Below, piece after piece: positions 29,549 to 37,972 of a stretch of DNA of 42,556 nt. The position numbers and the translations under genes are program-made. Source of the stretch: Candidatus Aminicenantota bacterium. Lineage in GTDB: Bacteria > Acidobacteriota > Aminicenantia > UBA2199. The notes beneath the pieces were generated by a model that saw nothing but the letters and a program-made list of their open reading frames with translations, did no database searches and was not told the DNA's origin. Within the stretch, counting starts at the first letter, position 1. Each line of letters starts with the position of its first letter. Location of the stretch: the NCBI GenBank assembly GCA_030610885.1, contig JAUWQW010000008.1:1-42556 (forward strand). The letters run 5' to 3'.

Positions 29549-30586
29549 TCATTTAATCTTTTTTTTATATTTAAAAAAAGCACGCGAATAAGAATTTAAA
29601 AGAAAGTCAAATGAATCAAGATTTGGAAATTTCATATATTTCTCGTATCCCAACCATGCTATCATAGAAGCATTATCAGTACAATATCGTGAAGAAGGTA
29701 AATACAACATAATATTGTTGTTTTTAAATTCCTCTTTAAATTTTTCTCTTAATAAAGAATTGCGACTTACACCTCCTGCAACAACAACTGATTTTATTTT
29801 AAAACCTATTGCTGTTAATTTAGTTTTTTTCAAGAGGTAATCAGTAACAGAATTTAAAAAAGATGACATTAAATCGTAAAAAATTTGAGTGTTAACCTTA
29901 ATTTTAAATTCTTTTGAATATTTCAACACTGCTGTTTTATAGCCAGAAAAAGAAAAATCATTTGAGCCATCACTCATTTTGGGGAACGTAAAAGAAAATC
30001 TATTTTTATCTCCCTGTTTATAAATTCTGTCAAATATTGGTCCACCCGGATAACCAAAATTATAAAATTTAGCAATCTTATCCAGCACTTCCCCTACAGC
30101 ATCATCCCTTGTTTTAGAAACAACTTCTGTATCAAATTTTGACCTTTGATAAAATATAGATGTATGCCCACCTGATACAACAAGTGCAATTAGAGGATAT
30201 TGAATATTCTGATTATCAATAAAAACAGATTCAATATGAGAATTGATATGGTCTACAGGAACAATCGGTATTTTCCTGGAAAAAGATAATCCTTTAGCAA
30301 AGCAAAGCCCAATAAGTAAAGAACCAATCAAACCAGGCCCTTGAGTTAATGAAATTAAGCCAATATCGTCTATTTTTAAATTAGATTTTTTTAAAACCTT
30401 TAATGTAAGATAATCAATAACCTCATAATGATTTCTAGATGCAATTTCTGGAACAATACCACCATATTTTGAATGCAAAGGGATTTGTGATTTTATCTGC
30501 TCATTTATCACCCAGTTTTTTTCTCCTCTTTCAATAATTGAAACCGCTGTTTCATCACAGGATGATTCAATACCCATTATATACAT
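29549..30586 (-). CDS. tsaD: tRNA N6-adenosine threonylcarbamoyltransferase
   Basis: MGIESSCDETAVSIIE; VDHINSHIESVF metal motif; VVSGGHTSIF; VVAGGVSRNSLLREKF. Confidence 0.96.
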   Translation of the reverse strand: MYIMGIESSCDETAVSIIERGEKNWVINEQIKSQIPLHSKYGGIVPEIASRNHYEVIDYLTLKVLKKSNLKIDDIGLISLTQGPGLIGSLLIGLCFAKGLSFSRKIPIVPVDHINSHIESVFIDNQNIQYPLIALVVSGGHTSIFYQRSKFDTEVVSKTRDDAVGEVLDKIAKFYNFGYPGGPIFDRIYKQGDKNRFSFTFPKMSDGSNDFSFSGYKTAVLKYSKEFKIKVNTQIFYDLMSSFLNSVTDYLLKKTKLTAIGFKIKSVVVAGGVSRNSLLREKFKEEFKNNNIMLYLPSSRYCTDNASMIAWLGYEKYMKFPNLDSFDFLLNSYSRAFFKYKKKIK

Positions 30587-30592
30587 ATGCTT

Positions 30593-30621
30593 ATATTATC
30601 AAAATTCTTTGAAATTAACAA
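30593..30621 (-). promoter_or_regulatory. Putative sigma70 promoter TTGTTA-N17-TAATAT for tsaD (predicted leaderless)
   Basis: -10 at 30598-30593; ATG at 30586, 7 nt downstream; no SD. Confidence 0.4.
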
Positions 30622-30663
30622 ATAATGAGGTTATATGTTAGATTGCTTTTCTTGTTAATTTTT

Positions 30664-30690
30664 CTGATGATGCGGTTTATTATGCACTTA
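30664..30690. repeat. Left member of an imperfect direct repeat flanking the lipoprotein/FHA-activator module
   Basis: gatgatgcggtttattatgcacttaca versus gaagatgtggtttattttacgcttaca at 34579-34605; 22 of 27 identical by eye. Confidence 0.5.
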
Positions 30691-30912
30691 CAAACTTTAA
30701 AATAATTTTTTGATTTAGTATAATAGAGTTTCACCTGTAAATAATTAAAAAATTTGATTGGTCATATAAAATAACTGATGAAATTTATCATTTGGTTAAA
30801 ATTAAAAGGTTTGAAAATGCTAAAACAATGCATCCGGTTTTAAATAAAGTGCCATTCCGTTTGGTTTGACGATGGATACGTTCAATTCAGAATAAGGGAA
30901 GATGTTTGTTAC

Positions 30913-32562
30913 TTACTTATTCAAATCGGCTCGGATTTTTTTTGCACTCAGAGTGTTATTATCATTATCATAAGTACCTTCAGCTTTAAGCATTCTATAG
31001 CGGCCGCTATTGATACCAGCTGCCAGACTTTCTGCATCAATCATTGTGGTGGTGTTTTTGTATTTTTCAAATATAATGGTCCCAGAATCGGTAACTACGG
31101 TAACTGTTCTATTCTCAATATTGCCTCCTTCTCCACCTCTTGTCAGACTGATCTGCAAGGGGGAGGTGGAAATTACGGAGAATATTTTACCCACCCATGT
31201 GGAACCGTCACCAGCCTCTTCTCCATCCGGGTCGGTTTCTGAAACCAATTCGCAATCGATAGCAGTAAATACACCCATGGTTTTGCGGTTAAAGTGTCCT
31301 TCAAGTTCAACAACCGAACCCACTTTAATGTCTATGGGGAACTCATTTACAAAATCTACGGTCAGTGGATTGTTAAATCCAGGAATGTTCTCAACGGAAA
31401 TGCCCTCAATCTTTGCCACATTAACACTGATTTGCTCGAGCAAAGAATTTACAGCCACAACTGTGCCAATTATTTTAGTCTCCTTTAATTTGACCTTCTG
31501 GGCAACTGTTGCATCAGCAGGCATACCTGTTACCCTGACATCCTGACCTAAAGCGAGTTGATCTGCACACGCTGACATACAGGGATCAGTATACAGGAAG
31601 AAGGTGTTATCATCATAGGTGATAGTCTGGACGGAACCAGGTTCAAAACCGGAATCTCTGGATCCAAGCACCAGCAGGTTAAAACTTGATGTATTCAGAC
31701 CTACCACAATCCCCTGGGATTCCAGGCCGTGATTTTCAAATTTCCGTTCGATCCTGGTGGCTGTCACCGTATTGGTATCAACATTCAGTATCCCGTCTAC
31801 CTCCACTGTGTTGCCAACAGAAATCAGTTCTGTAAGATCAAAATCAGGAGAGGTTGGTAAAACAATAATTTCATCCACTTCCACAACAGTTTCATTTGTG
31901 AGTGCGATATTCATTGTGCTATCGTTGTGCGTAATCACCAGTGACATGGATTGTACAGACTGAACCACTCCCTTGAACTCGGTAATTTCTGGGTCTGAAT
32001 CAGTTGTAACCTTAACGATCAGAGTGGGCATCAGCAGTAGGTTGCCGTGAGGGCCGGACACAACATTAAAGACCGAATTATTCAAGTCAAAATCGATTTG
32101 AATGAATGCATTGTCAGAATCCACCTTGAGGTAGGGATTTAGCAGCACCTTAGCAGTACCAAAATGTTGGGGAAGAACTGTTAACCTATTGCAGTTGTCA
32201 TCAAGTGCCAGAGCATTCTTGTAAGATAGGGTGAGCTCTTTATAAAGCCCAGAAGCCAGGGGCACAGACGCCAGCAGCATATTGATGTCCTGGAGACTCA
32301 GCAGGTTGAGAATAAAAGTTTCTCCCTGGTTTTCTGAAAAAATCACCGTTACATTTCTTAAAGTGTCTATGATTTTTAATTCTGTTAGTTCTACCTGGAG
32401 TACGGAGAGCTCATCATGAACTGCATCAGTTATGACAAAGAGTCCCCGCGATAAACCTGATTCAGGCGTGTTCTGGGTCTGGGAATCATCTATTTTGTTG
32501 CGTTGGCATCCCGCAAAGAAGATAAGTAAAAGTGATATTAAGATAATTGTTATTTTTTTCAT
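30913..32562 (-). CDS. Lipoprotein with DUF4382-like N-terminus and DUF5666-like repeats
   Basis: Lipobox LLIFFAGC; GLFVITDAVHDELSVLQVELTELKI DUF4382-like; repeated OB-like segments (EFKGVVQSV..., ESQGIVVGL..., KIIGTVVAV..., TWVGKIFSV...). Visibly more GC-rich than its neighbours. Confidence 0.75.
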   Translation of the reverse strand: MKKITIILISLLLIFFAGCQRNKIDDSQTQNTPESGLSRGLFVITDAVHDELSVLQVELTELKIIDTLRNVTVIFSENQGETFILNLLSLQDINMLLASVPLASGLYKELTLSYKNALALDDNCNRLTVLPQHFGTAKVLLNPYLKVDSDNAFIQIDFDLNNSVFNVVSGPHGNLLLMPTLIVKVTTDSDPEITEFKGVVQSVQSMSLVITHNDSTMNIALTNETVVEVDEIIVLPTSPDFDLTELISVGNTVEVDGILNVDTNTVTATRIERKFENHGLESQGIVVGLNTSSFNLLVLGSRDSGFEPGSVQTITYDDNTFFLYTDPCMSACADQLALGQDVRVTGMPADATVAQKVKLKETKIIGTVVAVNSLLEQISVNVAKIEGISVENIPGFNNPLTVDFVNEFPIDIKVGSVVELEGHFNRKTMGVFTAIDCELVSETDPDGEEAGDGSTWVGKIFSVISTSPLQISLTRGGEGGNIENRTVTVVTDSGTIIFEKYKNTTTMIDAESLAAGINSGRYRMLKAEGTYDNDNNTLSAKKIRADLNK

Positions 32563-32583
32563 TATAAGTCTCCATTGTTTATA

Positions 32584-32599
32584 TGCAATTTTCTTTCCA
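32584..32599 (-). promoter_or_regulatory. Putative sigma54 (-24/-12) promoter for the lipoprotein gene
   Basis: Reverse strand TGGAAAGAAAATTGCA: 10 of 12 non-N positions of TGGCACG-N4-TTGCW, GG-N10-GC spacing exact; predicted TSS about 12 nt upstream of ATG with GGAG in the short leader. Confidence 0.7.
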
Positions 32600-32600
32600 C

Positions 32601-32607
32601 CTTAACA
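32601..32607 (+). promoter_or_regulatory. CTTAACA heptamer site 1
   Basis: CTTAACA directly upstream of the sigma54 -24 element. Confidence 0.45.
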
Positions 32608-32647
32608 ATCATTGGTTAACGGGCATTTTGGAAACTTATATGCCTTT

Positions 32648-32681
32648 ACTTAACAAAAAATGGGTTTACAAGTTGTTAAGT
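32648..32681. promoter_or_regulatory. Inverted repeat ACTTAACAA-N16-TTGTTAAGT (heptamer sites 2 and 3), candidate upstream activating sequence
   Basis: Perfect 9-bp arms at 32648-32656 and 32673-32681; about 75-110 bp upstream of the predicted sigma54 TSS. Confidence 0.6.
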
Positions 32682-32774
32682 TGTAAAGAAGGATAATTTT
32701 TTTCATTTGGAAGAAATTTCAAATCCGTTGAATACAAGCAGGTTTTAGAAATAAAATTCAAATTTTAAATTACA

Positions 32775-32803
32775 TTGACAAGTGTTAAGCTGTTGTATAT
32801 AAT
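32775..32803 (+). promoter_or_regulatory. Perfect-consensus sigma70 promoter TTGACA-N17-TATAAT for the FHA activator; spacer contains TGTTAAG (32783-32789)
   Basis: TTGACA 32775-32780; TATAAT 32798-32803; GTG start codon at 32810, at the expected +1. Confidence 0.8.
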
Positions 32804-32809
32804 TTAATA

Positions 32810-34564
32810 GTGCTTTATCTTTTATATTTAAGAAGCGGGTTTATAAAAAAATTTCCCTTAACCAAAAAGATAGTTTTCCTAGGAAGTTCATCCAAAAATG
32901 ATTTCAGCCTCGATGACACTTTTGTTTCCCAGAAGCATGCCAAAATAAATGTTTTTGAAAATCATATAACTATCGAGGATTTAGGTTCTACCAATGGTAT
33001 CTTTATTGAAACCAAAAGAATCCAAAAAGCAAAGATAGAAATAAACCAATACTTTCGTGTTGGATATTTAAACTTTTTTCTAAAAGAAGGAAATTCTCAG
33101 GATTTTATTATATCAGAAAAGGTACAACCGGTTTTAAACAAAATCTCAAATATGTTTGCCGATAAAGGAGATAAAACTCAGGAGGCTATCAATCTTTTAT
33201 ACACTGAATCTCTGATCGGAATGCTGCAAATTTGTTTTAAACTGGATGACTTTGTTGACATATTTAAATATACAAAAAAATTATTAGATCAATCATTAAA
33301 AAAAGGTAGTTTGGTTTTGGTTTCCAGAGAAAACAATAATAACATTATTGAATCTAAATGGAATTATAATAAAAAATATTATTCCAACCTATTTGAGATA
33401 CTACAATTTGAAGATATTTTTCAAAAAACATACATAAATAAAAAAATTGCAGATTCACTTTTTTTTTGTTCTTTTCCTTTTATTTTAAGTACTCGAACCT
33501 TGATTTTAATTTATTTGTTAGAAACAGTAAAGGCCATTCCAACAGGAACCATCAACTTTCTAAAAAATTTATCTGTTGAAATCTCTCTCGTCTATTCCTT
33601 AATAGAACAGAATAAAATAACTATCGAAAAAAAAGGAGGAAAAGCACCAGAAATCATTACCAACAATCAAATCATGTTAAATTTCCTGTCAAAGTGCAAG
33701 AAAATTGCTGATGGTGACCTATTTGTGATAATTGAAGGCGAGACCGGAACAGGAAAGGAATTGGTTGCGAGATTTATTCACAGCCAATCTAAACGAAGTT
33801 CAGGAAATTTTGTGGGATTAAATTGTTCAGCAGTTCCTGAAAATCTCATGGAAGATGAATTATTTGGCCATGAAAAAGGAGCTTTCACCGATGCAAAGAA
33901 TCAAAGGAAAGGAAAATTAGAACTCTCCTCTGGAGGAACACTGGTTCTGGATGAAATTAGTGATATGCCTTTAAGCCTGCAAAAAAAGTTATTGCGAGCC
34001 ATTCAGGAGAAGCAGTTTTATCGGATTGGGGGAAATCAGCTAGTGAAAGTGGATCTAAGAATTGTCTGCTTAACTCACAGTAACATTTTGGAATTGATGA
34101 AGGAAGGGAAGTTCAGGGAGGATTTATTCTATCGGTTAAACCATGTTACGTTAAATATATTGCCATTAAGAGAAAGGAAAGAAGATATTATTCCCCTGAT
34201 TAACCACTTTGTTAAAATCTTTTCCAATGAAAAGCGAATCACCATCAAAGGCTTTTCTAGGAAAGCAATAAAAGCTCTGGAAATGTATGATTGGCCAGGC
34301 AATGTTCGAGAACTCCAAAATGAAATTAAAAAAATTATATTCCTGTCAGAAGGCGGTGACCTCATTGACTCATCTCTGTTAAAAACTGAAATCATTCATT
34401 TTTTTAAAGAACATATATCTTCAGGAAAATTTAATGCAACTGAGAAGGAGAAAATTTTGAAATTATTAAAAAAACATAAGTGGAACAAAACCGTTGTTTC
34501 AATGGAAATGAAAATAAGCCGTACCGCTCTTTATGAAAAACTAAAAAAATACAATATAAGGTAA
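32810..34564 (+). CDS. FHA-domain sigma54-dependent transcriptional activator (FHA, GAF-like, AAA+, Fis-type HTH)
   Basis: FHA core VFLGSSSKNDFSLDDTFVSQKHAKI...IEDLGSTNGIFI; Walker A GETGTGKE; GAFTDA (GAFTGA variant); LFYRLNHVTLNILPLRER; C-terminal HTH. Confidence 0.93.
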   Translation: MLYLLYLRSGFIKKFPLTKKIVFLGSSSKNDFSLDDTFVSQKHAKINVFENHITIEDLGSTNGIFIETKRIQKAKIEINQYFRVGYLNFFLKEGNSQDFIISEKVQPVLNKISNMFADKGDKTQEAINLLYTESLIGMLQICFKLDDFVDIFKYTKKLLDQSLKKGSLVLVSRENNNNIIESKWNYNKKYYSNLFEILQFEDIFQKTYINKKIADSLFFCSFPFILSTRTLILIYLLETVKAIPTGTINFLKNLSVEISLVYSLIEQNKITIEKKGGKAPEIITNNQIMLNFLSKCKKIADGDLFVIIEGETGTGKELVARFIHSQSKRSSGNFVGLNCSAVPENLMEDELFGHEKGAFTDAKNQRKGKLELSSGGTLVLDEISDMPLSLQKKLLRAIQEKQFYRIGGNQLVKVDLRIVCLTHSNILELMKEGKFREDLFYRLNHVTLNILPLRERKEDIIPLINHFVKIFSNEKRITIKGFSRKAIKALEMYDWPGNVRELQNEIKKIIFLSEGGDLIDSSLLKTEIIHFFKEHISSGKFNATEKEKILKLLKKHKWNKTVVSMEMKISRTALYEKLKKYNIR

Positions 34565-34578
34565 TTTTTAAATCAATG

Positions 34579-34605
34579 GAAGATGTGGTTTATTTTACGC
34601 TTACA
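34579..34605. repeat. Right member of the imperfect direct repeat flanking the module
   Basis: gaagatgtggtttattttacgcttaca; see left copy at 30664-30690. Confidence 0.5.
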
Positions 34606-34619
34606 TTTAATCTTAAAAT

Positions 34620-35153
34620 TTAAATCAGGTCACTTTTTTTGAAAATTGAAATAAATTTATATCCTGCAGCTTCTATTTTTTCTCTTGCTCCTTCCTCTCT
34701 ATCAATAAGTCCCATTATAATTTCAACTTTGCAACCTTGAGATTCCACCTGTTTTGCTCCTTTTAGAATTGATGCTCCTGATGTCACAACATCATCAAAA
34801 ATTGCTACTCTTCCGTTTTTAGGGAAATTGCCCTCAATAATTTTTCTTGTGCCATACGATTTCCCCTCTTTCCTTATTATAAAAGCAGGAATAGGATTAT
34901 TTTCCAAAAAACTAAGTAGAGAAATCGAAGAAACAATCGGATCTGCACCTATTGAATACCCACCAACAGCATGTACATTGAAATCTTTAAGCATCTTTAA
35001 GAACAATTTCCCACACAAGAAAGCTCCTTCAGGGTCTAAAGTAGAAACTCTTGCATCAACATAAAAATTACTGATTTTTCCAGATGAAAGTTTAAACTCT
35101 TTTCCTGTTATAACAGACTTTTCTAATAATATCTCTCTTAATCTATTTTTCAC
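34620..35153 (-). CDS. pyrE: Orotate phosphoribosyltransferase
   Basis: SGKISNFYVDARV; VAIFDDVVTSGASILKGA PRPP-binding motif. Confidence 0.95.
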   Translation of the reverse strand: MKNRLREILLEKSVITGKEFKLSSGKISNFYVDARVSTLDPEGAFLCGKLFLKMLKDFNVHAVGGYSIGADPIVSSISLLSFLENNPIPAFIIRKEGKSYGTRKIIEGNFPKNGRVAIFDDVVTSGASILKGAKQVESQGCKVEIIMGLIDREEGAREKIEAAGYKFISIFKKSDLI

Positions 35154-35704
35154 GAAATCTTCACAGTTAAATTACTTGGCATTGCTTTTTTTATAAAAGG
35201 TGCAAATTTAAACATTGTTTTTTCTAAAAAATCCAAATCTCTTGACGAAAAATCCTCCCCAGCTTCTGAAAAGACTAAACTTCTTCTTGAAATTTCAATA
35301 ACTCCAAGTTTTTCATCATTCACATAAATTAAAGCTCCGATCATTTTCCATATTGGTTTTATCTTATTATCAGGGGTTGGGATAATTTCAAATATACTCA
35401 GATGTTTTTGTGCTTGAAGATTATTTTCAAGTAAAGGTCTACCTGTTTTGAAAATTTTCGAAGCAAGGGCGTCATCAGAACTTACTGGAATCATCCCTGA
35501 ATCTATAAGAAACGAAGGGCATACAAATGATAATATTGTCTTATCATTATTTACTAACAATATTGAAATCTCCTCTTCTTTTACGTTTAAATTTTCTGTA
35601 TAAAATTTTGAAATTCCACAAATAACATTTCCAAAAGCCTCTTTTGAGTCTTCAATTTCAACATCTTTTTTTAATTTTTCTATCAACAGGTTTATATCTT
35701 TCAT
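35150..35704 (-). CDS. GAF-like domain protein
   Basis: ASKIFKTGRPLLENNLQAQKHLS...MIGALIYVNDEKLGVIEISRR; overlaps pyrE start by 4 nt. Confidence 0.65.
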   Translation of the reverse strand: MKDINLLIEKLKKDVEIEDSKEAFGNVICGISKFYTENLNVKEEEISILLVNNDKTILSFVCPSFLIDSGMIPVSSDDALASKIFKTGRPLLENNLQAQKHLSIFEIIPTPDNKIKPIWKMIGALIYVNDEKLGVIEISRRSLVFSEAGEDFSSRDLDFLEKTMFKFAPFIKKAMPSNLTVKIS

Positions 35705-35772
35705 CTTTATACTCCTTGTTATAATAATAATAAATTAAATAGAAAAAAACAAGGTTTTTTCTCTAAAATTAC

Positions 35773-35784
35773 ACTCTTAAGAGT
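35773..35784. promoter_or_regulatory. Perfect 12-bp palindrome ACTCTTAAGAGT between divergent genes
   Basis: Self-complementary sequence in the GAF gene / glycosyltransferase intergenic region. Confidence 0.3.
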
Positions 35785-35823
35785 ATATTGCAAATTTTAA
35801 ACTATTGTAAAGAATTTGAAAAT

Positions 35824-36816
35824 ATGTTAAAAAACTTTATGAAGGAAATTTTTGTATCAATTATTGTCCCGGTATTCAACGAAGAAGAGAATGTCATTCC
35901 TCTATATGATGAAATTATCTCTTCTGTTGATAACAAATATAAAGATTTTGAGATTATTTTCGCAAATGATGGGAGCACAGATAACTCGTTTTCGAAATTA
36001 TTAGAATTAAATAAAAAAGATAATAGGGTTAAAATTATTAATTTCAGGAAAAATTTCGGCCAAACCTCTGCAATTGCTGCAGGTTTTGATCTTTGTAAAG
36101 GAGATATGGTTGTTACATTAGATGCTGATTTACAAAATGATCCAGCCGATATCCCTGTTATTATAGACAAATTATTAGATGGTTATGATATTGTCAATGG
36201 ATGGCGAAAGAATAGAAAAGATAAATTTATTACAAAAAAAATACCCTCTTTTTTTGGAAACAAATTGATCTCTTTCATTACTAAGGTCAAACTTCATGAT
36301 TATGGATGTACTTTAAGAGGATTCAGAAGAGAGGTTGTAAAAAATCTAACCCTATATGGTGAAATGCACAGATATATACCTGCAATTGCTTCAAAATTCG
36401 GAATCAAATCAATTGAAATCCCTGTTAATCACAGAAAAAGAAAATTCGGGAAATCAAATTATGGTATAGGAAGGACATTTAGAGTAATACTCGATCTTAT
36501 ATCCATTAAATATTTACTCTCTTTCTCTCATAGACCTTTAAAAATTTTTGGTAGCCTGGGCATATTAATGATAGGAACCGGATTTTTAAGCGGTATTTCC
36601 CTGAGTTATGAAAAATTTGTTTTAAGACACTCAATAGCTGACAGACCACTTTTGTTTCTTACAATCCTTTTGATCTTTCTCGGATTCCAGGTCATTACTC
36701 TTGGATTAATAGCAGAAATGCTTACAAGAATATATCATGAAGGGCTTCACCAAAATACATATTCAATAAGAGAGACAATTGGATTTAAAAATGAAAATAT
36801 TGATGATAGCACCTGA
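35824..36816 (+). CDS. Family 2 glycosyltransferase (dolichol/undecaprenyl-phosphate sugar transferase-like) with C-terminal TM helices
   Basis: VSIIVPVFNEEENVIPLYDEI; FANDGSTDNS; DADLQNDPADIP; two C-terminal TM segments. Track start is TTG 35788; a later ATG is preferred. Confidence 0.9.
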   Translation: MLKNFMKEIFVSIIVPVFNEEENVIPLYDEIISSVDNKYKDFEIIFANDGSTDNSFSKLLELNKKDNRVKIINFRKNFGQTSAIAAGFDLCKGDMVVTLDADLQNDPADIPVIIDKLLDGYDIVNGWRKNRKDKFITKKIPSFFGNKLISFITKVKLHDYGCTLRGFRREVVKNLTLYGEMHRYIPAIASKFGIKSIEIPVNHRKRKFGKSNYGIGRTFRVILDLISIKYLLSFSHRPLKIFGSLGILMIGTGFLSGISLSYEKFVLRHSIADRPLLFLTILLIFLGFQVITLGLIAEMLTRIYHEGLHQNTYSIRETIGFKNENIDDST

Positions 36817-37942
36817 GCCCTTTTTTGAGCCAAGGGGCACTCCATTTTCCGAGTATTATAGAATTAAGGGTTTAATTGATCTCGGGCATTCAATAGACCT
36901 TGTAACCTACCCATTTGGTGAGGATAAAAAAATTCAAAGCCTTAAAATTATTAGATGTGCTAAACCTCCATTTATAAACAGGGTTAAAACAGGACCATCT
37001 TTTTCAAAAATCATTCTTGATATTTTTCTTATCATTAAAGTTATTGGAATGTTTATAAAAAATAAATATGATTTAATTCATACTCATGAAGAAGCAAATA
37101 TTATTGGAGCTATTCTCAACAAAATAACAAAAATACCCCATTTGTATGACATGCACTCCTCTCTTGTTCAACAGATGAACAATTTCCAATTTACGAAATC
37201 AAAAATAATCATCTCTTTTTTTAAGATGATTGAAAAAATCTCTTTAGAAAACGCTAAATCTACAATTGTGATCTGTAAATCTTTATTTCAATATGCTTCA
37301 ACAATAACTGATAAGAAAAAATTAACTGTTATTGAAAATTTTATTGATGATACTCCTGAATTATTAGATAAAAATAAGCTAAATAATATAAGAAATAAAT
37401 TGGGAATTCAAAATAAAAAGGTAATTATGTATACTGGAACCTTTGAAAAATACCAGGGTCTACCATTATTGATTGAAAGTATGAAATATCTTGATGAGAA
37501 ATATTGCCTGGTGTTAGTGGGTGGAAAAGAGGAACAGATAAAAGAGATAAAAAAGATATTAAAAAAAAAAGCATTAGAGCAAAGAGTAATTCTTCTTGGA
37601 ACAAAACAGCCTCACGAAATTCCTTACTTTCTAAAAATCTCAGATGTACTTGTATCACCAAGAATTCTTGGAACAAATATCCCCTTAAAAATTTATTCAT
37701 ATTTAAAATCAGGGGTTCCTACTGTTGCTACAAATCTACACACACACACTCAATCATTAGATAATAGCATAGCAATACTAACTGAGCCAGAACCTGAGAA
37801 ATTTGCAATAGGAATAAAAGAAGCAGTATCAGAAAAAGGTAAAATAATCTCAAAAAATGCTGTAGAATTTTATAATAAATATTACACTTATGATAAGTAT
37901 CTTGAGCTTGTAAATATTGCAGTAAACAAGGCACTCAAATAA
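36791..37942 (+). CDS. Family 4-type glycosyltransferase (GT-B fold)
   Basis: MKILMIAPEPFFEPRGTPFSEYYRIKGL; VIMYTGTFEKYQGLPLLIESMKYL; LVSPRILGTNIPLKIYSYLKSGVPTVAT. Confidence 0.9.
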   Translation: MKILMIAPEPFFEPRGTPFSEYYRIKGLIDLGHSIDLVTYPFGEDKKIQSLKIIRCAKPPFINRVKTGPSFSKIILDIFLIIKVIGMFIKNKYDLIHTHEEANIIGAILNKITKIPHLYDMHSSLVQQMNNFQFTKSKIIISFFKMIEKISLENAKSTIVICKSLFQYASTITDKKKLTVIENFIDDTPELLDKNKLNNIRNKLGIQNKKVIMYTGTFEKYQGLPLLIESMKYLDEKYCLVLVGGKEEQIKEIKKILKKKALEQRVILLGTKQPHEIPYFLKISDVLVSPRILGTNIPLKIYSYLKSGVPTVATNLHTHTQSLDNSIAILTEPEPEKFAIGIKEAVSEKGKIISKNAVEFYNKYYTYDKYLELVNIAVNKALK

Positions 37943-37972
37943 AGATTGTTTGCTTAAAATTAAGGAGCTAAT

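Noticed and set aside
30755-30870. Open frame FDWSYKITDEIYHLVKIKRFENAKTMHPVLNKVPFRLV between tsaD and the lipoprotein gene
   Set aside because: Coding-like but short, no start or SD and no recognised family; could be a gene remnant but not supportable.
31010-31546. 178-aa plus-strand ORF opposite the lipoprotein
   Set aside because: Antisense to a gene with lipobox and domain features; no recognisable motifs.
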